Of a stretch of DNA of 64,000 nt, positions 1 to 8,738 are shown one piece after another. The notes below the pieces were generated by a model. The model was not told where the DNA came from and made no database searches. It was given only the letters and a program-made list of their open reading frames with translations. The first letter of the stretch is position 1, and each line of letters starts with the position of its first letter. Position numbers and translations under genes: made by a program. Source of the DNA: Sphaeroforma sirkka (taxonomy: Eukaryota > Opisthokonta > Ichthyosporea > Ichthyophonida); the NCBI GenBank assembly GCA_001586965.3, contig LUCW03000005.1, positions 487,864 through 551,863 on the forward strand. The letters are read 5' to 3'.

Positions 1-156
1 GGGCGGGCTGTTTTCCTCTATGCCAGCGTTCTAGGGTTTCAGGGGTTTTGGGTTTATGAATAATAATAATAATAATAATTAAAAAAAAAAGAATTGACGA
101 ACACTGAAAGGTTGTGTATGTCGGACTAGCAAGATGTTTTCAAACACCTAAACAAA

Positions 157-273
157 ATGGAGACGTGCCCGCCAGTTGTCGAGCTCAAGCAGTACCACGA
201 GGCCAAGGCCAGGCGCCAGGCACCAGTCAGGCCTGTGTGGTGGACGGTTAAGCGACTTTTACAGTGTTTTTAG
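157..273 (+). CDS. small ORF, 38 aa, unknown
   Basis: An ATG in a good eukaryotic context (AACAAAATGG) opens a 38-residue reading frame rich in Arg, Lys, Pro and Trp that ends at TAG 271-273. It lies directly before the promoter of the next gene. I recognise no domain. It could be a small gene, a leader ORF or the remains of a larger gene; GC content resembles the neighbouring coding DNA. Confidence 0.25.
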   Translation: METCPPVVELKQYHEAKARRQAPVRPVWWTVKRLLQCF

Positions 274-286
274 GGTTGAAAAAGAC

Positions 287-295
287 TATATATTA
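287..295 (+). promoter_or_regulatory. TATA-like box of the dioxygenase-like gene
   Basis: TATATATTA about 50 bases before the ATG at 342. This distance matches other genes in the window and is the reason for choosing 342 instead of the GTG at 297, which lies only a few bases from the box. Confidence 0.5.
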
Positions 296-341
296 GGTGG
301 TCAACGTATCCAGGTGCCATTTGAATCTGGGTTTCCTTAGC

Positions 342-1244
342 ATGTCCGATTGCGAGTTGTTGAAGGAAGACCGGGGGGAAGGGAGCGGCGAAGACGAGGA
401 CGACGAGTACTTGATCCAGAAGCTGTTTCGCGACGGGTACATGGTCGTCTCAACTGAACTGAACGTTGGACAGGCGAGAAAATGTATCGACGACGAGCTG
501 AAGGCGTTTCCCGAGTTCAAGCCGTGGGCGACGCAGTACGTGCTGGGCTCGAGTCGGCTGAGCAACCCGGCATCGTTCCACAACCCCACGGTGCGCCGGC
601 TGCGGGCGATGGCCGACAGCGCCATCCGGCCGCTGTTCAAGCTGGACGCAGGCCGGAGAACCCTGAAAACGTACATTGAGCAGATTATTGGTCAGCTCGA
701 GGTCCGGAAGCGGGGGACGCCAGTCTCGCCCACTAGCCGGCACAGGTACAGGGGGTCCTTTGCTGGGTTGTGGAACCTGGACTCGGAGGTCCGGTATTTT
801 ACCTGTACGCCAGGCTCGCACAGGGACAGCGCTCCAGCCGTCCATGTCCATCGAGTGGCGGTCCGCCCCGGCGACATCCTGGTACACTCGGAGTGGCTTG
901 CGCACGAAGGGGTTGAAGACAAGGTTGACGAGAGCACCTACCGGCTGTTTCTGGGCTGGCGGCTAACTCATGTAGTGAATGTCGTTCCACTGGTGGCGAA
1001 CCTCCAGAGCTTGCTGGAGACGCAGGCCGTGGTGCCGCTGAGATCCGGGGCCATGCCGGAGATGTACACGCTGGGGTGCGGGCGAAACACGCTGGCCCAG
1101 TTCAGCGCAAACGTGGAGGGTGTGTGTCTGGACCAGGACCTTCTTGTTGATAAGCAAATGGTATCGCTAGAGTTCTACAACCTGCGCATGTACGCCGCGT
1201 ACACGCAGGCCGAGATCGATATACTCACACCTTGTTTGATTTGA
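342..1244 (+). CDS. phytanoyl-CoA dioxygenase-like protein (PhyH-like), 300 aa
   Basis: The protein has an acidic N-terminus (GEGSGEDEDDEY), then a region that looks like the double-stranded beta-helix of the phytanoyl-CoA dioxygenase family of Fe(II)/2-oxoglutarate enzymes. The visible family marks are a PGSH turn (TCTPGSH), a PGDILVHSEWLAH stretch that would carry the distal iron-binding His, and an Arg-containing strand (YRLFLGWRL). A clear HxD motif at the usual place upstream of PGSH is not obvious, so activity is uncertain. A second protein with this fold is encoded at 35995-37242. AATAAA overlaps the end of the gene. The substrate cannot be read from sequence. Start chosen at ATG 342 because of the TATA spacing. 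Confidence 0.5.
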   Translation: MSDCELLKEDRGEGSGEDEDDEYLIQKLFRDGYMVVSTELNVGQARKCIDDELKAFPEFKPWATQYVLGSSRLSNPASFHNPTVRRLRAMADSAIRPLFKLDAGRRTLKTYIEQIIGQLEVRKRGTPVSPTSRHRYRGSFAGLWNLDSEVRYFTCTPGSHRDSAPAVHVHRVAVRPGDILVHSEWLAHEGVEDKVDESTYRLFLGWRLTHVVNVVPLVANLQSLLETQAVVPLRSGAMPEMYTLGCGRNTLAQFSANVEGVCLDQDLLVDKQMVSLEFYNLRMYAAYTQAEIDILTPCLI

Positions 1245-1302
1245 ATAAATAATTGTATTTGATTGGTGCACAGAATAGATTTATTCTTCTAGACATTTTT
1301 TT

Positions 1303-1755
1303 TTACCATGGTCGCAGGCCCGAATGTAGACCGAGCACCACGGCTACTGCCATCACACCCACTACGACAACTGCCACCACGGCTATGGCAACAGCTGTAT
1401 CTGGCCCCATACCCACATCGAGCATTTCCGCCAGCAGGTCGTCTGCGTGTTTTAACTCGCTGTCCAACGAACCACGGGTCAGCGCACCATGGATCCGGGT
1501 GTACCAGTCGTAGTAGGGGGTCTGGCTCGCGGGCTCGACGGCCACACACACAAAGTCCATCAATGTGGCTAGGTTCACATACACGTCCCCGTTGTGCACC
1601 AGCTGGAGACCAGCGGTGCTGCTGTCCTCGGTTGTTTCGATCTCAAAGTCCGACAGCCTAAAGTACGTTCCGTCCAGTGTACGATCTCCGATCGTGCAGA
1701 TGTGGACAGTGACATGATCACCGCGCACAAAGGGCAGTAGTCCAAGCTCCTCCAT
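1303..1755 (-). CDS. tail-anchored membrane protein, 150 aa, unknown
   Basis: I recognise no family. The N-terminal ~115 residues are soluble-looking and mixed alpha/beta. Near the C-terminus a run of about 23 Ala, Val, Ile and Gly residues (VAIAVVAVVVVGVMAVAVV) forms a likely membrane segment, followed by a short tail ending in Arg-Pro-Trp. This suggests a C-tail-anchored protein with its N-terminal domain in the cytoplasm or virion interior. The start is taken at ATG 1755 (MEELGLL); an upstream in-frame start at 1791 would add 12 residues. It converges on the dioxygenase-like gene, with only a short AT-rich gap between the two 3' ends. Confidence 0.6.
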   Translation of the reverse strand: MEELGLLPFVRGDHVTVHICTIGDRTLDGTYFRLSDFEIETTEDSSTAGLQLVHNGDVYVNLATLMDFVCVAVEPASQTPYYDWYTRIHGALTRGSLDSELKHADDLLAEMLDVGMGPDTAVAIAVVAVVVVGVMAVAVVLGLHSGLRPW

Positions 1756-1844
1756 TGTTTTATGTTTTTGGCCCTTGTAACACATACACATTGTGGCACG
1801 CCGCTCGACGAACTCGACTTTTGCCGATTTGGCCTTGGGTGAGA

Positions 1845-2729
1845 CTAGCCGTTCTGGCAGTCAATGTATGTAATCTGCTTGTCTGGATCGGCAATGTTGC
1901 TTACACGGCCACCCAGGATACACTTGGTAAACTTGAATGTCGCAACGTCGTTCGGGGGCCCCTGGTAGGCTCCCCCGTAGATCAGATTGGGCGAGTTCCG
2001 GAACTCGCAGTTGGTACACTCGTAGTCCTGAGCCTCGACGCCGACTCGGATCACCTGGCCGACGCGGTCGAATATGCAGTTCACGAGGTTGATGCTTCCC
2101 GTGAACGAGTTCCCCATCTGCATCGACTTGTCAGTAGAGTTACGAAACTGGCACCCGAAAAAGTTGACCGTTCCAAGACTGGGTCGGTCGAGACCCTTGT
2201 GTGAGATGGCGTCCTCTCCAACGTCGGTCCATGTGACGTTGCTGAGTGTCCAGGAGTTCTTTGGTGACGCGCTCCCGTTGGCGTAGAGCCAGATGCCGTC
2301 AATGCCGTTGGGGCCTAGGATGACGTTCTTGAGTGTGCTGTTCTCGTACAAGTGGAAGAACGCCTGCTGATCCTCGGCTTGCGAACCGTCGCCCATGGAG
2401 CTGGCGGCCATGTACGTCATGCACTTGCCGTCAAACGTCTCGCCGGCCTTGACGACTATGGCCTTGGAGATGTCGACGGAACCCGCGCTCGCGCAGAACT
2501 TGACGTCTGGGTTGACACCCACCGTGGTGGACGTGGTGGCAAAGTTATCGGCACCGGCACCGGTGCCGGCACCGGTGACTCCGGTCTTGGACGTGGCAGC
2601 GGCCTTTTGGGAAGCACATTTTGCTTTGCAGTCATACACTGCCCGCGGGACACTAGTATGCAGCCTCACGCTAACGATTGTAGCTGCGAGTACAAGCACA
2701 AGCACGAGCCACAGGACAAAGGGGGTCAT
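1845..2729 (-). CDS. secreted pectate lyase, PL3-like, 294 aa
   Basis: An N-terminal hydrophobic segment (residues 4-22) looks like a signal peptide or anchor; a Cys-containing and Gly/Thr-rich linker follows. From about residue 85 the sequence has the layout of polysaccharide lyase family 3: IVVKAGETFDGK, then TLKNVILGPNGIDGI, SNVTWTDVGEDAISHKG, and FRNSTDKSMQMG, corresponding to successive coils of a small right-handed beta-helix with acidic Ca-binding positions and a conserved Lys. PL3 enzymes cut polygalacturonate or pectate by beta-elimination and are usual in wall-degrading fungi, oomycetes and bacteria. A secreted viral copy would act on host wall or matrix polysaccharide at entry or exit (inference). 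Gly/Thr linker length may vary by repeat slippage. Confidence 0.7.
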   Translation of the reverse strand: MTPFVLWLVLVLVLAATIVSVRLHTSVPRAVYDCKAKCASQKAAATSKTGVTGAGTGAGADNFATTSTTVGVNPDVKFCASAGSVDISKAIVVKAGETFDGKCMTYMAASSMGDGSQAEDQQAFFHLYENSTLKNVILGPNGIDGIWLYANGSASPKNSWTLSNVTWTDVGEDAISHKGLDRPSLGTVNFFGCQFRNSTDKSMQMGNSFTGSINLVNCIFDRVGQVIRVGVEAQDYECTNCEFRNSPNLIYGGAYQGPPNDVATFKFTKCILGGRVSNIADPDKQITYIDCQNG

Positions 2730-2774
2730 TTTAGTACGAAAGAAATTGTATGCGCGTCCTTTATTCAGTCAACT

Positions 2775-2892
2775 ATTCCAACCTACCTAGACTACGAGCT
2801 CCCCCTCTGCGAGCGACTCGATGCACTGCACGCCATGGCCGCGACCGACACCATGGAGGCCGTGGTGGGGCTGTGCCGGATCCGAGAGGACA
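2775..2892 (+). pseudogene. truncated 5' copy of the gene at 8739
   Basis: About 118 bases nearly identical to 8745-8862, the beginning of the gene that starts at 8739 (protein start ...PTYLDYELPLCERLDAL). The ATG of the full copy is missing (a different base context precedes 2775) and homology stops abruptly after GAGGACA. It is a 5' fragment left by duplication or recombination, lying between the pectate lyase promoter side and the ADP-ribosyltransferase gene. Confidence 0.8.
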
Positions 2893-2961
2893 CACGGGCG
2901 GTTGTCAAAGTCGGTGGGCCGTATACCTCCCGCGTTTTAAAGAAAAATTTTATTTAATAAA

Positions 2962-3732
2962 ATGATTGAATACCGAGAAAAGGGCGTGGCTCTTCTTGCG
3001 TGTTTAGGACAAGCGCCGGACACCTGGACCTTGTACAACGAATTATATGCCGAATTAAAATCGGATGAATTGGTAAGGGGTGAAATCGAACGTAAATTCG
3101 GGGAAAGGGGTCAACTACCACAGTGTTGGACCGAACCTTTCCGCGTGTATTTGGAGGTATATCACAAAAACATCAACGGCTTGTTGAGAAAATGCCCGCT
3201 GCCGAATTTCGATGGTAGGAACAATTACTTTTTCCCACTCATCACGCGCCAGTGCTCCACGTTTCTACCTTGTGTGTACAAACTCGACAAGTTTATATCA
3301 GACAAGCATTCCCTCGAAGGACATGTTCTGCGCGGAAAATACATGTATCGAGGTTCACCGGTGAGTGTGCTTGACAAGAAGCATCGAATTTCCAGTGGAG
3401 ACGACTTGCCGGGTGCCGGTGTGCACATAGATGCATTTGCCCTAGAGGAACCTGGTTTTGTATCATGCACAAGAAGCAAGGTCGAAGCGGCCCGATTCGT
3501 CCATCAGAATTTCTGCTGCATTTTACGATTCGAAATACCTAAGGAAGTTTCTTACTACTACGACAATGGTAGGTACAACAGACGAGAACGGGAATGTATT
3601 TTGCAGCGGAACCTGATTTTTATTGACTTTCGATTCAACAGCTGGTTCGAAGTAACTGGGCAAAAAATTGCAGTGGTCGACTGCGAACTTGTACCGCATA
3701 CGGGATACAACCCCGAGCGGTATTTTAAATAA
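2962..3732 (+). CDS. ADP-ribosyltransferase-like protein, 256 aa
   Basis: The sequence carries the R-S-E pattern of arginine-type mono-ADP-ribosyltransferases: an Arg-Gly pair in YRGSP (R130), a Ser/Thr strand FVSCTRS (residues 167-172) and an ExE pair in RERECIL (E209 and E211). In this family the Arg and Ser hold NAD and the second Glu is catalytic; ExE usually means transfer to Arg of a protein target. No signal peptide is seen, so it likely acts inside the infected cell. The ATG follows an AT-rich leader at once. Base composition is less GC-rich than the preceding genes and resembles that of the transposase and Fanzor that follow, which may mean these genes arrived together. Assignment rests on motifs only. 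Confidence 0.55.
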   Translation: MIEYREKGVALLACLGQAPDTWTLYNELYAELKSDELVRGEIERKFGERGQLPQCWTEPFRVYLEVYHKNINGLLRKCPLPNFDGRNNYFFPLITRQCSTFLPCVYKLDKFISDKHSLEGHVLRGKYMYRGSPVSVLDKKHRISSGDDLPGAGVHIDAFALEEPGFVSCTRSKVEAARFVHQNFCCILRFEIPKEVSYYYDNGRYNRRERECILQRNLIFIDFRFNSWFEVTGQKIAVVDCELVPHTGYNPERYFK

Positions 3733-3805
3733 ATGCAATGGTGTCAACTTAAGCGATTTTCTTTTTTTTTTTGGGTTATAGAACTATTGTTTTCAAATTG
3801 TCAAT

Positions 3806-4842
3806 ATGGACAAATTAAAATCATTTTGCAACCTCCAAGACCACAAATGGATTCTTCGAAAACGGTCTATAACTACATTCGACGTCGTCCTCCACTACAT
3901 CCTCACTGCTGTGTTGAACATCGGTGTTCGCACAGCAGTTGCCATGTCCGGTTGTACGTGTTCCCCACGGCAATGGCAAAGGCCATGAATAGAATTCCCT
4001 GCTACGTACTCGAATCGATATTGCGAGAGTACACGCCACAACAACCATATCCGTTACGGATGCAAACAATTGCGGTTGACGGCTCGTTTATCCGCCTTCG
4101 GCCTAGACTAAGGGCGGATTTTAAAGTGTCGAGGAATAGCCGTAAATATCCCCATGCGCTAATTAGCACAATGTACGACTGTCATACACATCGCGTCGTC
4201 GATTCACAAGTTTTTGTATCACACAACGAACGCGACGCATTTCTTGCTAGATTTGTATCTCGCGGTGATATGTATGTATTTGATAGGGGCTATTTCAGCC
4301 GGACGTTGGCGGACAAAATACACACCAAAGGATCGTACTTTGTCTTTCGCGTTAAACATAATCAGAGATCATTCCCCTCTTACACACGGCGACACTCTTA
4401 CATACACGACGGTAAGACGTACCATGTCTTAACCAATCTGTCTGTACTAAGTCCTGGGCAGATTGCCCAGGCGTATGGACATCGCTGGAAGGTAGAAACT
4501 TACTTTCGCCATATGAAACAGACACTTGGCAACCGGGTCTTTCAGAAGCAATCGATTAGTGGTATGCAGAAAGAATTACTTGTCAGGCAGATTGTGGACC
4601 TCATCTCTCGCCAATCCGATTCGGTGATGTGGAGTAGGTCTGATGTTATGACTCAACTTGCAACATTACTCCGAGATCATACTGCACCACGTCGATCAAA
4701 AGCACCTCATGTGATTGAAATGTATCCAATTATATCTCTTACACCTATATCGCGTGGAATAGTTCTTACCAGATCACCACCAGCGATTGATGGCGTTGCG
4801 ACTGTATTCAATTGGTCTAGATGTAAATCGGGAATAGGGTAA
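3806..4842 (+). pseudogene. IS4-like DDE transposase with a frameshift
   Basis: The long frame (3733-4842) contains the IS4-type catalytic triad: first Asp in TIAVDGSF, second in VFDRGYF, and Glu in YGHRWKVETYFRHMK (the YREK-like signature). Upstream in that frame the sequence is not protein-like, while the +1 frame from ATG 3806 reads a plausible transposase N-terminus (WILRKRSITTFDVVLHYIL, then VRTAVAMSG). The reading must change frame between about 3945 and 3985 to join them. Either the element is dead, the change is programmed, or one base is miscalled. Inverted ends were not found by eye. It sits directly upstream of Fanzor locus 1, so it may be the element that carried it. Confidence 0.65.
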
Positions 4843-4942
4843 TCCCCCTGTGTCCAAGAAACATGGCTGATCCATGGAAGACATCCTACTCTTAAGGTTT
4901 ATGAATCGGTTTTGAATGATGATACGTAAAACTCGGAATTAG

Positions 4943-4950
4943 TATATAAG
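4943..4950 (+). promoter_or_regulatory. TATA box of the Fanzor locus 1 transcript
   Basis: TATATAAG about 45 bases before the first ATG (4992) and 270 before ATG 5211. It is the only good box between the transposase and 8534, so the zinc-finger ORF and the nuclease ORF may share one transcript. Confidence 0.5.
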
Positions 4951-5210
4951 GGCATTCAAACTGTCAAATACAATTCACAATTACACTGTGTATGTTTTAT
5001 ACAGATAGATTTGCAACACAATGCCCTTAATCAGCAAGCGATCGCTCTACATCGATCTTGCAACCTGTGCGAATCAGACCCCGGACTTAATGTTAGTATG
5101 ATCGACAAGACATCCGCTGAGATGATCGAGGTCTTAGCGGGATACAATCACGCTGTCGTAGGTGGATTTCAGCGTCTGGTCTTTGTTCTACCCTCTACCA
5201 AGTTGACTCA

Positions 5211-6719
5211 ATGAAATCTATGCACAAGTTGGTGCACGACGCAAGATACAAGATTAACCATCGGCGTACTCCACCTATCGTCTGGCCCCATGTGCTGATA
5301 GATGCAGCCCGGGTTGGCATTCGTCGCAACCATGTGGACATTGTTTCTAGTGTCGATCCTGCTCGATGGATTGCAACAAATTCGTCCACCGAGGATGTTG
5401 TGCTGACTAGAGATAAGGTAGTACTATGGGCAAGAGGTAGACACACCACCAACCTCAAGTACTTGTACTCGGCAGTTGACTCCGACATGATTGAGACATT
5501 AGACGACTATAGTAATACACCCACACCCAATTCGATCATTGACTGGTGCGTGTACGAAGTAGGAACACTACGGCGAGCGTTTGCCATGTCAAGAATGACA
5601 GTGGTAAATGCCACCCACGCCGATCGCTGGGACCCCAATCTATTTCAGTCTCGGCGCGCCGAGGATCATGTAGATCAGATGATGCGCTATATCAGGGCCG
5701 AGTATGAAGAAATTTCGGTTAAGCGCGAGAATACCACGGGTCGAGCTGAGTCGAAATTGGACAAGCGGTTGGCTGTTTTGGATGCAATAGATCGCATCGA
5801 TATTAGCTGGTTCGGACACCTACTATGTCGCATGACATCAGATAGCCCAGTCGCTACGCGTGGGACGCCTATGCGTGCATTTGAACAATTTGACTTGTTT
5901 CACAACGGGGAGCTGTCTTTGTCACAGTGTTTGGGGGAGGAGAAGCATCAACTGCTTCAGAAGGTCGCAAGAAGTGCCCCTAAACGAAAATTAGCATCTC
6001 GCCTTTGGACCAGGCAGAAACAGACCAAAGAGAATTCATCCACCCAACGTCCAAAGAATGGGAGAGTATCTATACCTAGAACACGCAAGTTCACCTGGGA
6101 AGTTGGACGCGAAGAAGCACTGCTCTACTGGGGTGTGAAGAATGAAAGACCCAACCGCTTTGTCGGGTTGTTAGAGATGGCGGACACTGGAGCATTCAAG
6201 AAGCTGGGAAACGATGAAACTATAGACTATGATCCGACGTCGAACACCAGGTGGCCTAAAGGAGATTTGCTGATATGTGAAACGTGTGGAGAGCGCGTTC
6301 AAGACCTGATGAAACACACCAAGGCGGAACATTGGTTGGAATGTCCAGTGTGCAACAAGTCATTCGAGACTCTCAAGGACCACATATGCGTCAAGTGCCC
6401 CAAGTGCTGCAAGACAATGTCAAGTCTAAAAAAGCACAAGTGCCAGATGTGTGGGAAGTGTGGGTCATTCTATGCAACGCGACACTATTGTGGTGAGTGT
6501 AGCGGGTGCGATGCCAAGTTTAAATCTAAGAACGCTGAAGATGCACATAAGTGTCCCGGGAAGACGAAGGAAAGGTCTGTGGACAACACATCCAAACGAC
6601 GCCTGACGAAGGCGTCTGAACGAGACTCTATAGGGGTGTTGAAGAAACAGAAGTTGGACATCGACTCTGTTGCAAAAAATTATACCCGTGAAGAGACGGA
6701 AGCGCAGCGGGGATTCTAA
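5211..6719 (+). CDS. zinc-finger-rich protein, probable 5' part of Fanzor locus 1, 502 aa
   Basis: I recognise no family in the N-terminal 340 residues. Residues ~355-450 hold a dense series of Cys/His pairs (ICETCGERVQDLMKHTKAEH, CPVCNKSF, KCPKCCKTM, QMCGKCGSF, GECSGCDAKF), several close to C2H2 spacing, followed by a Lys/Arg-rich tail, so nucleic-acid binding is likely. The ATG overlaps the stop of a short upstream open frame (5011-5214). The stop overlaps ATG 6719 of another frame (TAATG), and the nuclease half at 6933 has no ATG. The simplest reading is one long protein interrupted by an intron or frame errors. A separate protein translated on its own is the alternative. Confidence 0.55.
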   Translation: MKSMHKLVHDARYKINHRRTPPIVWPHVLIDAARVGIRRNHVDIVSSVDPARWIATNSSTEDVVLTRDKVVLWARGRHTTNLKYLYSAVDSDMIETLDDYSNTPTPNSIIDWCVYEVGTLRRAFAMSRMTVVNATHADRWDPNLFQSRRAEDHVDQMMRYIRAEYEEISVKRENTTGRAESKLDKRLAVLDAIDRIDISWFGHLLCRMTSDSPVATRGTPMRAFEQFDLFHNGELSLSQCLGEEKHQLLQKVARSAPKRKLASRLWTRQKQTKENSSTQRPKNGRVSIPRTRKFTWEVGREEALLYWGVKNERPNRFVGLLEMADTGAFKKLGNDETIDYDPTSNTRWPKGDLLICETCGERVQDLMKHTKAEHWLECPVCNKSFETLKDHICVKCPKCCKTMSSLKKHKCQMCGKCGSFYATRHYCGECSGCDAKFKSKNAEDAHKCPGKTKERSVDNTSKRRLTKASERDSIGVLKKQKLDIDSVAKNYTREETEAQRGF

Positions 6720-6932
6720 TGTTGTGCGCGATAAACTGGCTCTTACAAAGGGGAGTAAGCGTCAAAATCTGGATGGATGTAGAAATAGAACAAGGTATAC
6801 CACCATTGGGCGACTTCCACATGCAAAATACACCATCCATAGATACATCCAGCGATGTAATCGGGAGTGGTACAACAGGTTGTCGTTGTTTATTGATGGA
6901 GCGTCAGATAGAACTCTCGAGGACTTCTTGGT

Positions 6933-8534
6933 GTGTTTCTGGGATTAGAAGCCGGTGTAGCTTCGGTTGACGTGGGTGAGAGTGTAGAAGATGTGGTGGG
7001 CCCACTTGATGATGACATAGCTGCCGGTGACGAGCTGAACTCTGACGTAGACTCGGTGGATGTGACCAAATTGGCTAGTCGTCTCACCGCCACGGTAAAA
7101 GGATCTGGTATACAATATCCGACGAAAGGATTGGCGACATCGTTTATTGAGGTGACAAAGCTATTTTGTCAAAATTGGATAGAGACATTGCAGAGGCGAT
7201 ATGCTGAACTCCAGTTGCTTGTGGACACACCGGGGACGTTTCAGGTCATCTATTCGACCGTGAGAAGTCATGATGATATTGTTTTGGACAAGCTAACACC
7301 AGTTGGTCGAAAGCTGCCACTTGCAATCCGAATTGATCCTTCTGCATTACTCGGGATGGCAAAATCGTGTTGGTCCACAACCGAGGGTCGAGGTCGGAAG
7401 ATACCAACAGTCGACGAATCGCAGTACAGTCAATTTGATGTAGTTCCCAACACAGACCAATTGACGGGTATGCATGTGCTTATCGGCAAGGATCTTACCC
7501 TGGAGGTTGTGAAGCGGATGAACAAGGCGAACAAACTGGTAAGACCATCGTTGATGATCTCGAAAGGTGTTGTGCGACTACTTGAGCGAGTTCCCGACTA
7601 CAACAAGACGATGAAGATGGGTGATGGGGTCAACCTTGAGACTATTCTCGGATCGGAGTATAAGGCTGGTGGATTGTTTGGTTCAGCAAAGGTGGGTAAA
7701 CAGATTAATCGAACATATCTGGCAACACTGAAAGATCTGTATGCACAGTATGGTGACAGTGCAAGAGCAAAGTTTGTCAACCGCCCGATTGTGACCGTGG
7801 ACCCGAATATGCATGAGGTTGTGTTTGGAGTATTCTATCCATCCAGACTGAGGGTGAAATATGTTGACAACGATATGTCCGAACACACAAAGTACAAGGT
7901 GTCAGTGACGTACAGGACATTTAGTGTGAGTGCAGCTACACTGAGGAACTCGTCGAAGCTATGGCGGGTGTACTTGGCAAAACACCCGATCGCGAGGGAA
8001 GGGTCATTTGCAAAAGTCGCAAAATCTGTATTTAAATCCGAAGCTGTAGGTGCACGTGGACTGGGTGAGCGGCTGAAGGTCCAGTTTATACAGCACGTGA
8101 TGCGGATGTTGTCAAGGTACTGCAGTGAAGGGCGAGCTGGCTACAAAACACTAGATCCTATTGTGTTGTATGGAGATGGACAATTTACGAGCAACGCGAA
8201 GGGGCTTGTTGGCTTCGGACAGACATTGGTTCGAGAGTTGAGCAAACACTGTTTTGTGATGTTTTCAGAAGAGTTCAGAACATCACAGGTGTGTTCTGTG
8301 TGTCATACGAACGAGCCGATGACTCCTGTAGCTGTTGGGCGTCACGCACCGTTTAAGCACATGCGCTGCATGCATTGTGTGACAGGTGAAGGTGTGACAA
8401 GGAGAAATCTATTGTTTCAGCGAGACGTGAATGCGATATTGAACATGTTTCGCAATGCACTGGAGACTACGGTACTTGGGGATGTCGGGAAGGTCTTCAG
8501 ACGAACGAGGAATACACGACGAGCCATAGGGTAG
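6933..8534 (+). CDS. Fanzor (TnpB-like) RNA-guided nuclease, C-terminal part, locus 1
   Basis: The frame carries the split RuvC nuclease of TnpB/Fanzor proteins: first Asp in IVTVDPNMHEV (residue ~290 of this frame), Glu in MFSEEFRTSQVCSVCH (~446), a zinc ribbon made of CSVC and CMHC, and the last Asp in QRDVNAILN (~497). All expected catalytic and zinc positions are present. Fanzors are eukaryotic and viral relatives of TnpB that cut DNA guided by an RNA made from the element's 3' end. The frame opens with GTG and has no near ATG, so it must be joined to upstream sequence. A possible intron runs from GTATAC at 6794 to TTAG at 6950, which fits the phase of the short frame starting at 6719; a frameshift near 6930 is the other option. 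Confidence 0.7.
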   Translation: MFLGLEAGVASVDVGESVEDVVGPLDDDIAAGDELNSDVDSVDVTKLASRLTATVKGSGIQYPTKGLATSFIEVTKLFCQNWIETLQRRYAELQLLVDTPGTFQVIYSTVRSHDDIVLDKLTPVGRKLPLAIRIDPSALLGMAKSCWSTTEGRGRKIPTVDESQYSQFDVVPNTDQLTGMHVLIGKDLTLEVVKRMNKANKLVRPSLMISKGVVRLLERVPDYNKTMKMGDGVNLETILGSEYKAGGLFGSAKVGKQINRTYLATLKDLYAQYGDSARAKFVNRPIVTVDPNMHEVVFGVFYPSRLRVKYVDNDMSEHTKYKVSVTYRTFSVSAATLRNSSKLWRVYLAKHPIAREGSFAKVAKSVFKSEAVGARGLGERLKVQFIQHVMRMLSRYCSEGRAGYKTLDPIVLYGDGQFTSNAKGLVGFGQTLVRELSKHCFVMFSEEFRTSQVCSVCHTNEPMTPVAVGRHAPFKHMRCMHCVTGEGVTRRNLLFQRDVNAILNMFRNALETTVLGDVGKVFRRTRNTRRAIG

Positions 8535-8582
8535 ATATATATAGATATATAGATATATAGATATATAGATATATAGATAGAA
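8535..8582. repeat. AGATAT microsatellite after Fanzor locus 1
   Basis: Tandem AGATAT-type units begin at the Fanzor stop codon. The region to 8738 holds no gene I can see and could include the 3' end of the guide RNA or the element boundary. Confidence 0.7.
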
Positions 8583-8738
8583 AAATCATGGGATTTGCCA
8601 TCCAAGGCATACCCTTTTAAATTCAGAACGTGCCGTTATAGGAACGCAACATATAGACAATTGTATGCTAAGTTAACATTAATGAAATAAATGTGCAATC
8701 AACATGCCTTATGTGCCTTTGCGAACAAACAAAGCACA

